Origin: Ancylostoma caninum
Lineage: Eukaryota > Nematoda > Chromadorea > Rhabditida > Ancylostomatidae
Direction: 5' to 3'
Assembly: GCA_037903475.1 (NCBI GenBank)
Contig: JBAJFG010000446.1
Coordinates: forward strand, 1,116,001-1,180,000
Length of the DNA stretch: 64,000 nucleotides
Shown: piece by piece, positions 60,901-64,000 of the stretch
Position numbering within the stretch: the stretch's first letter is position 1
How the letters are laid out: each line of letters begins with the position of its first letter
Program-made: the position numbers and the translations under genes
Notes under the pieces: model-generated
The model's input: only the letters and a program-made list of their open reading frames with translations
Database searches by the model: none
What the model was told of the DNA's origin: nothing

Positions 60901-61986
60901 TGCATACTTTCTTGTGTTCTTTTTTTCTCAAAGGACTCCCACAAGTATCGTTTATGAAACGGACTATACCGTAGAAGCGTCGGAGACTTCAGTGACTCGA
61001 GGCTCGACTGAATGAAGATTTTCTGAGGATTGATGTGAAATCTCAATAATCTGCTATGATTATGCTTCAAATTCAAAAGAAATTACACTTAAACGACTTT
61101 TCCCTCTTATTTTCAACAAATAATACCGCGAGCACGAATCCAGAACCAGTCGTGATGATCTTCTTCTTTGTTTACCTCCAGTGCTTTCCTCCACTCAACC
61201 AATACTGATTAAATACTCCTGTAGACCGACTCAAGTTTGATTTGAAACGATTTTGCTTTTGAAACTGACTGGTCACGAGTGTCAGAGCGAACCTTTGCCG
61301 GTGCTGCCTTTGAAACTTCCAGAAACATCTTTCTTATGATGTCTTTCTAACAAAACCTGCAGTTTTTTACAAGAGCGTGCATTCAGCGAATTATAATTTC
61401 AGATCGAAAGAAAAAACCCGAAGAACCAGGAATGCCCAAGCCAGTGCCTGAGAAACCTAAACCCGAGGAACCACAAGAACCGGGGACCATCACACGAGCG
61501 ACCAGGGTCGGCGGAACTTTAAAACCACATACTCCGGAGAGTTCGCTTGGGGATAAGGGTGATTATTCTCTCTCTTGTACAATAGTGTGCACATACGAAT
61601 TTAACAATTACTCCAACTACCGTTTAGCTTCATCGAAATTGTCAGAGACATCATCATCGAGAGGTTTCTTGAATGACACATTCGCTTTAGTCATCATCCT
61701 GATAGTGAGCAGTTACACCAGTTATTCTTTGATTTTAATAGTGATTAGATAATGATTAATAGGTATTATTATCAGTGAGCGTTTCTTGTTCAGCTAGCTG
61801 CTGTTGTACTCATCCAAAGTTGTTTCCTTATTGCGATGCGCCGCCAAAACCGCGTAAGACAAATATTCTTTTACATAAAGAAAACACACACACTGTGCCT
61901 GTTAATAAGAAGCCTGGTGTGTGCTGCAGTTTCTGTTCCAGGCGCACCCCGATAGAGCAATGATGCTGAAAACGACTAGTGGATGA
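51998..61986 (+). CDS. PLA2-like type I membrane protein, gene B (315 aa, 10 exons)
   Basis: Exons: 51998-52030, 52111-52252, 55371-55465, 57973-58069, 59588-59671, 59731-59889, 61403-61558, 61628-61704, 61794-61853, 61942-61986; 948 nt, every phase identical to gene A. Signal peptide MRLVLYQRLSL...; DGWTCG; CCARHKDCY at 64-72 with His68 and Lys69; KIYKSCTYGHRFG; KACSANYNACL; DDCTREMKECSTGC; Pro/Glu stalk (about 205-240, KPVPEKPKPEEPQEPG); strictly conserved TRATRVGGTLKPHTP; transmembrane helix (about 273-296, FALVIILILAAVVLIQSCFLI); RRQNR and a short tail. It is shorter than A by one Gly before the CC motif, two residues in exon 5 and six in the stalk. Many differences are at third codon positions, which supports coding. 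The short exon 9-10 intron is inferred from conserved GTAAGA and TTCCAG. Ligand and substrate unknown. Confidence 0.82.
53003..54133. mobile_element. 1131-bp hAT-like element in gene B intron 2
   Basis: Ends CAGGGGTGTGCGTAAT and, inverted, CAGGGATTTGCGTAAT, flanked by the perfect 8-bp duplication GTCACGAC (52995-53002 and 54134-54141), the hAT signature. Subterminal regions carry many copies of ATTTACGATTTACG on both sides. A 99-residue frame at 53550-53849 contains a short tandem repeat (DFRSGTEYSYAQ/DFRSGIECSYAE). No transposase was seen, so it is non-autonomous. Confidence 0.85.
55837..55869 (-). ncRNA. Hammerhead-ribozyme-like motif, arm 1
   Basis: Minus strand: GGCT, core TTGATGA, a G-rich strand and CGCC that can form stem II, then GAAA. 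The core has T for the first C. It lies in the left inverted arm of the Penelope-like element. Probably degenerate. Confidence 0.4.
57624..57657 (+). ncRNA. Hammerhead-ribozyme-like motif, arm 2
   Basis: Plus strand: GGCT, exact core CTGATGA, CGAGTTCGTCG hairpin, but CAAC in place of GAAA, followed by GTAGGTC. One of the two invariant core segments is damaged, so it is unlikely to cleave. Confidence 0.35.
58070..59587 (+). other. Gene B intron 4
   Basis: Contains the block shared with gene A (58115-58240) and about 1 kb without counterpart. A 91-residue plus-strand frame at 58365-58640 has no recognisable domain. No gene supported. Confidence 0.4.
60150..61076 (-). repeat. Degenerate GACAAGTTGTTT repeats with a 308-codon antisense frame
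   Basis: Gene B intron 6 is filled with diverged copies of TTGCCGACAAGTTGTTTT (for example at 60300, 60380, 60605, 60625, 60685 and 60720). On the minus strand they leave a 308-residue open frame containing repeated K(Q)LV(G/S)(N/K)L-like words. It has no signal, domain or splice context, and lies antisense in an intron. I treat it as a repeat with accidental coding potential; a small repeat protein cannot be excluded. Confidence 0.5.
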
Positions 61987-62108
61987 CCAATATACAGTTC
62001 TTTGGCTTTTGAATGAGAATGACAGCAAAGAACACTTCCACAGTGCTTCTGGAGTTTCTTTCCGTTTTTATTCTAGAATTGCTCCACTGGTTTTTCTGAA
62101 TTCGCCAT

Positions 62109-62114
62109 AATAAA
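62109..62114 (+). terminator. Poly(A) signal of PLA2-like gene B
   Basis: AATAAA in the context CATAATAAAGTACAAAA, 122 nt after the stop, matching the gene A signal. Confidence 0.6.
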
Positions 62115-62755
62115 GTACAAAATTTCTGCTACTCCAACCTAGACGTTCTACATATACCTAGTCGTTCGTTGTTTATTGATGTTAACGAGCCTTATTATGT
62201 GATGATGTCATTTTTGAAGTCTATTGCATAGGCCTGGAAAGTCATGCCTTCAACAGGCGTGTACGACGAAAATGCAGAATCTTCGAAGCCTCCAATGGCG
62301 GCATGATGAACGATACCTATCTAATCTTAAGACGAAAAACAAAATGAATTAGGACTTCAATGACTTTGCGACTAATTCGAAAATAGAGGGCCAATATCCA
62401 ATTTAAACCTTATTTCTGCAAGTGCTCGCGAAATCATATTAATACGAGTAGTCATCCAGATCCTTGTCCTTGGATAGGGTTCATGAGATGTTATCCAAGC
62501 AGACCTGGTTTTTTTGGAATGCTAACCTGGTCTTGCTCTTTTAGGTGTTCATGAGTTCTAACCTTGGTGAGGTAGCATCAGCTAGTGAGACTGTCAGCGT
62601 CTTCAATCCTTCGATACTCTCTTGGCATCGAGCACAAGGTCATACTATGTTTCTGTTTCTTCTATCGCGAGAATAATTAATTTGAATTCAACCAATTGAA
62701 ACCGAGGATTACCTTCCACATAGTCATTCGTATCATATGGGTTTCTAAGCCCCAA
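62115..62755. other. Duplicated downstream flank of gene B
   Basis: Diverged but alignable with 47451-48110 downstream of gene A (for example CTATGTTTCTGTTTCTTC and ACCTTCCACATAGTCATTCG). This shows that the tandem duplication extended at least about 640 bp past the poly(A) site. No gene seen. Confidence 0.6.
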
Positions 62756-63888
62756 AAAACACCGGAATATCGCAAGTGCCGGAAGCCGGACTGAGTAGCC
62801 AATACGTGTATCTACAGAGACTTGAATGAGGGAGGGGGTTATCCAGTGTATAAGCTTTATCTAATTTTGCCCGTAAATGGTGTTACTCAGGAATTGAAAA
62901 ACAGAAAAAATAGGTCACCGATAAATAAATGAAAAATAAGTGCTAGTAAACCCTTGACAAGGAAAACTGAAAAGTTGAGGACTATAATGGAGCGAGGACT
63001 GAAAACACTTTTTCGAATAGCGTAGCCGTCATCACACTGCTCCCAGAATCACAGCTTACAGTGAAGTAGGAAGAGCCTTAAAGACAGTGTATCACCTCGT
63101 CTTCTTGTTGGAGGCTTTGGCGGACCCTGAATCTGCTTGATGCGCTCAATCCAGCGATATACATAAAATTTCACAAAACGGTCTCTAAACCCATTTTTTG
63201 ACCGTTTTGAACTGCACATTCAGACCCTCCAAAAACAGAATTTTTGTCAATTTTATGCGTTATAACGTACATCATTGGAATCAGCGTGACGAGGTCTAGC
63301 GAATGTTGATATCTACAGCCCATGGAACGAGGTGACAACCTGCCTTTAAACTACATTTATAGTGCATCGGTATCCGATCCGTCGGATAACAAAAGATACC
63401 TATTGATTCTTCGTTATCCTGCGATCGATACGTGTCATTCGTTATCCGACCGAATCGGAGTCCCATGTACCATGAATGTAGCTTTATTGGCAGTATTCTC
63501 ACTCCACTCCTCCATTCTACGGTGGTCTCTCTTATCAACTATCCAGTAGAGTTCTTACATCTTCTGTGCAGTATCCTGTGCGACTATATGATTTGAAAGA
63601 ACTAATAGTTGTTTCTGGATCAATTCTATGCTATTTAGTCAATTGACAGTACGCGTATACTGAGCGAGAGTGGATGGTATCGAAGTCTTAGTTGCCCCTT
63701 TCAGCAAGTACCCAATGTTCAACAGCTGTCTCTTATCCCAGTAACTCACGTCCCAACACTGTGATTTGATCTACAGATATATAGCACGGAACTTATTGTT
63801 AGTAAACATATCTGGCACAACATAAACAGCAGATTATGCGTTGTGTATTTGTGAGCCGTACACGAGGTTGTTATAATTTTACTTTATT
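62756..63888. other. Right-hand region, no gene recognised
   Basis: Mixed AT-rich sequence. A GATCCGTCGGATAAC / GTTATCCGAC inverted motif occurs at about 63376-63454. No exon series or named repeat could be supported. Confidence 0.4.
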
Positions 63889-64000
63889 GGCTGACGTTTC
63901 GGCGTCCTCGCCTTCGTCGGAGCCTGAAAGAGTCAAGCCAATTCATGAGAATATCCGGACAAACACCGCCTCAGTCATGCATCCAGATCCAGGCTATGCG
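63880..64000 (+). mobile_element. Penelope-type element end, cut by the window edge
   Basis: Sequence from TTATTGGCTGACGTTTCGGC on encodes SASSPSSEPERVKPIHEN in one frame, related to the inverted arms at 55840 and 57630. It runs off the window with CATGCATCCAGATCCAGGCT, a motif also at 26200. Confidence 0.5.
63889..63924 (-). ncRNA. Hammerhead-ribozyme-like motif, best copy
   Basis: Minus strand order: GGCT (stem I 5'), CCGACGA (core; consensus CTGANGA, one change), AGGCG-AGGA-CGCC (4-bp stem II with tetraloop), GAAAC, GTC (cleavage triplet), AGCC (stem I 3', fully complementary to GGCT). All invariant segments except one base are present, with a minimal stem III. Hammerheads of this minimal kind are known in Penelope-like elements. 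The adjacent peptide-like text SASSPSSEPE matches the arms of the Penelope remnant at 55.8 kb. Confidence 0.6.

Noticed and set aside
61775..61963. Alternative frame PVNKKPGVCCSFCSRR at the end of gene B, and read-through of gene A to 47435
   Set aside because: Conserved GTAAGA and TTCTGTTCCAG mark a short intron in both genes. Splicing keeps the two paralogues the same length up to the stop.
1..64000. CRISPR array or prokaryotic features
   Set aside because: The tandem arrays are head-to-tail minisatellites without unique spacers, and the genome is clearly eukaryotic.

Overview
The window reads as a chromosomal segment of a strongylid nematode, most likely a hookworm (Ancylostoma/Necator type). 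The reasons are AT-rich DNA, short exons with nematode splice signals (TTTCAG acceptors, GTAAG donors), acceptor sites without an upstream exon just before start codons (spliced-leader trans-splicing), RTE retrotransposons of a type I associate with hookworms, and very dense transposon debris. No bacterial-style operon is present. All gene models were built by eye from splice sites and paralogue comparison.

Two host gene families are present, each as a tandem pair. (1) Minus strand, 5977-17397 and 21439-24774: two nine-exon sorbitol dehydrogenase (polyol dehydrogenase) genes whose nine exons have identical lengths (1047 nt, 348 aa). The 24.8-21.4 kb copy looks intact. The 17.4-6.0 kb copy keeps all reading frames, but the exon 7 acceptor is GG instead of AG, and two introns are swollen by RTE elements. 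(2) Plus strand, 32495-47311 and 51998-61986: two ten-exon genes with identical intron phases for a signal peptide, a Cys-rich phospholipase-A2-like ectodomain (CC-x-x-H...CY) with Lys where the catalytic Asp is expected, a second Cys-rich module, a Pro/Glu stalk, one transmembrane helix and a short tail. I could not name this pair beyond 'PLA2-like'.

Layout: 1-1834, GC-rich 59-bp tandem array with a duplicated tail. 1835-3390, small GC-rich repeats. 3395-5612, CR1-like retrotransposon remnant carrying two MITEs. 5977-17397, SORD paralogue 1, with RTE-1 (plus strand) in intron 4 and RTE-2 (minus strand) in intron 1. 17.4-21.4 kb, dead mariner and MITE-like repeats. 21.4-24.8 kb, SORD paralogue 2. 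24.8-32.4 kb, no gene recognised; it holds a TTTA microsatellite and a large foldback element. 32.5-47.3 kb, PLA2-like gene A; its 9.3-kb third intron holds an old RTE split by two long-terminal-repeat-inverted elements, each with a 9-bp target duplication. 47.5-52 kb, inverted duplication, more of the 57-59-bp repeat family and a tRNA-derived SINE. 52-62 kb, PLA2-like gene B, with hAT-like and Penelope-like elements in its introns. 62.1-64 kb, duplicated downstream flank, then a Penelope-type end with a hammerhead-like motif, cut by the window edge.

The main story is local gene duplication followed by heavy intron colonisation by many transposon classes, with nested insertions whose target duplications can be read directly.
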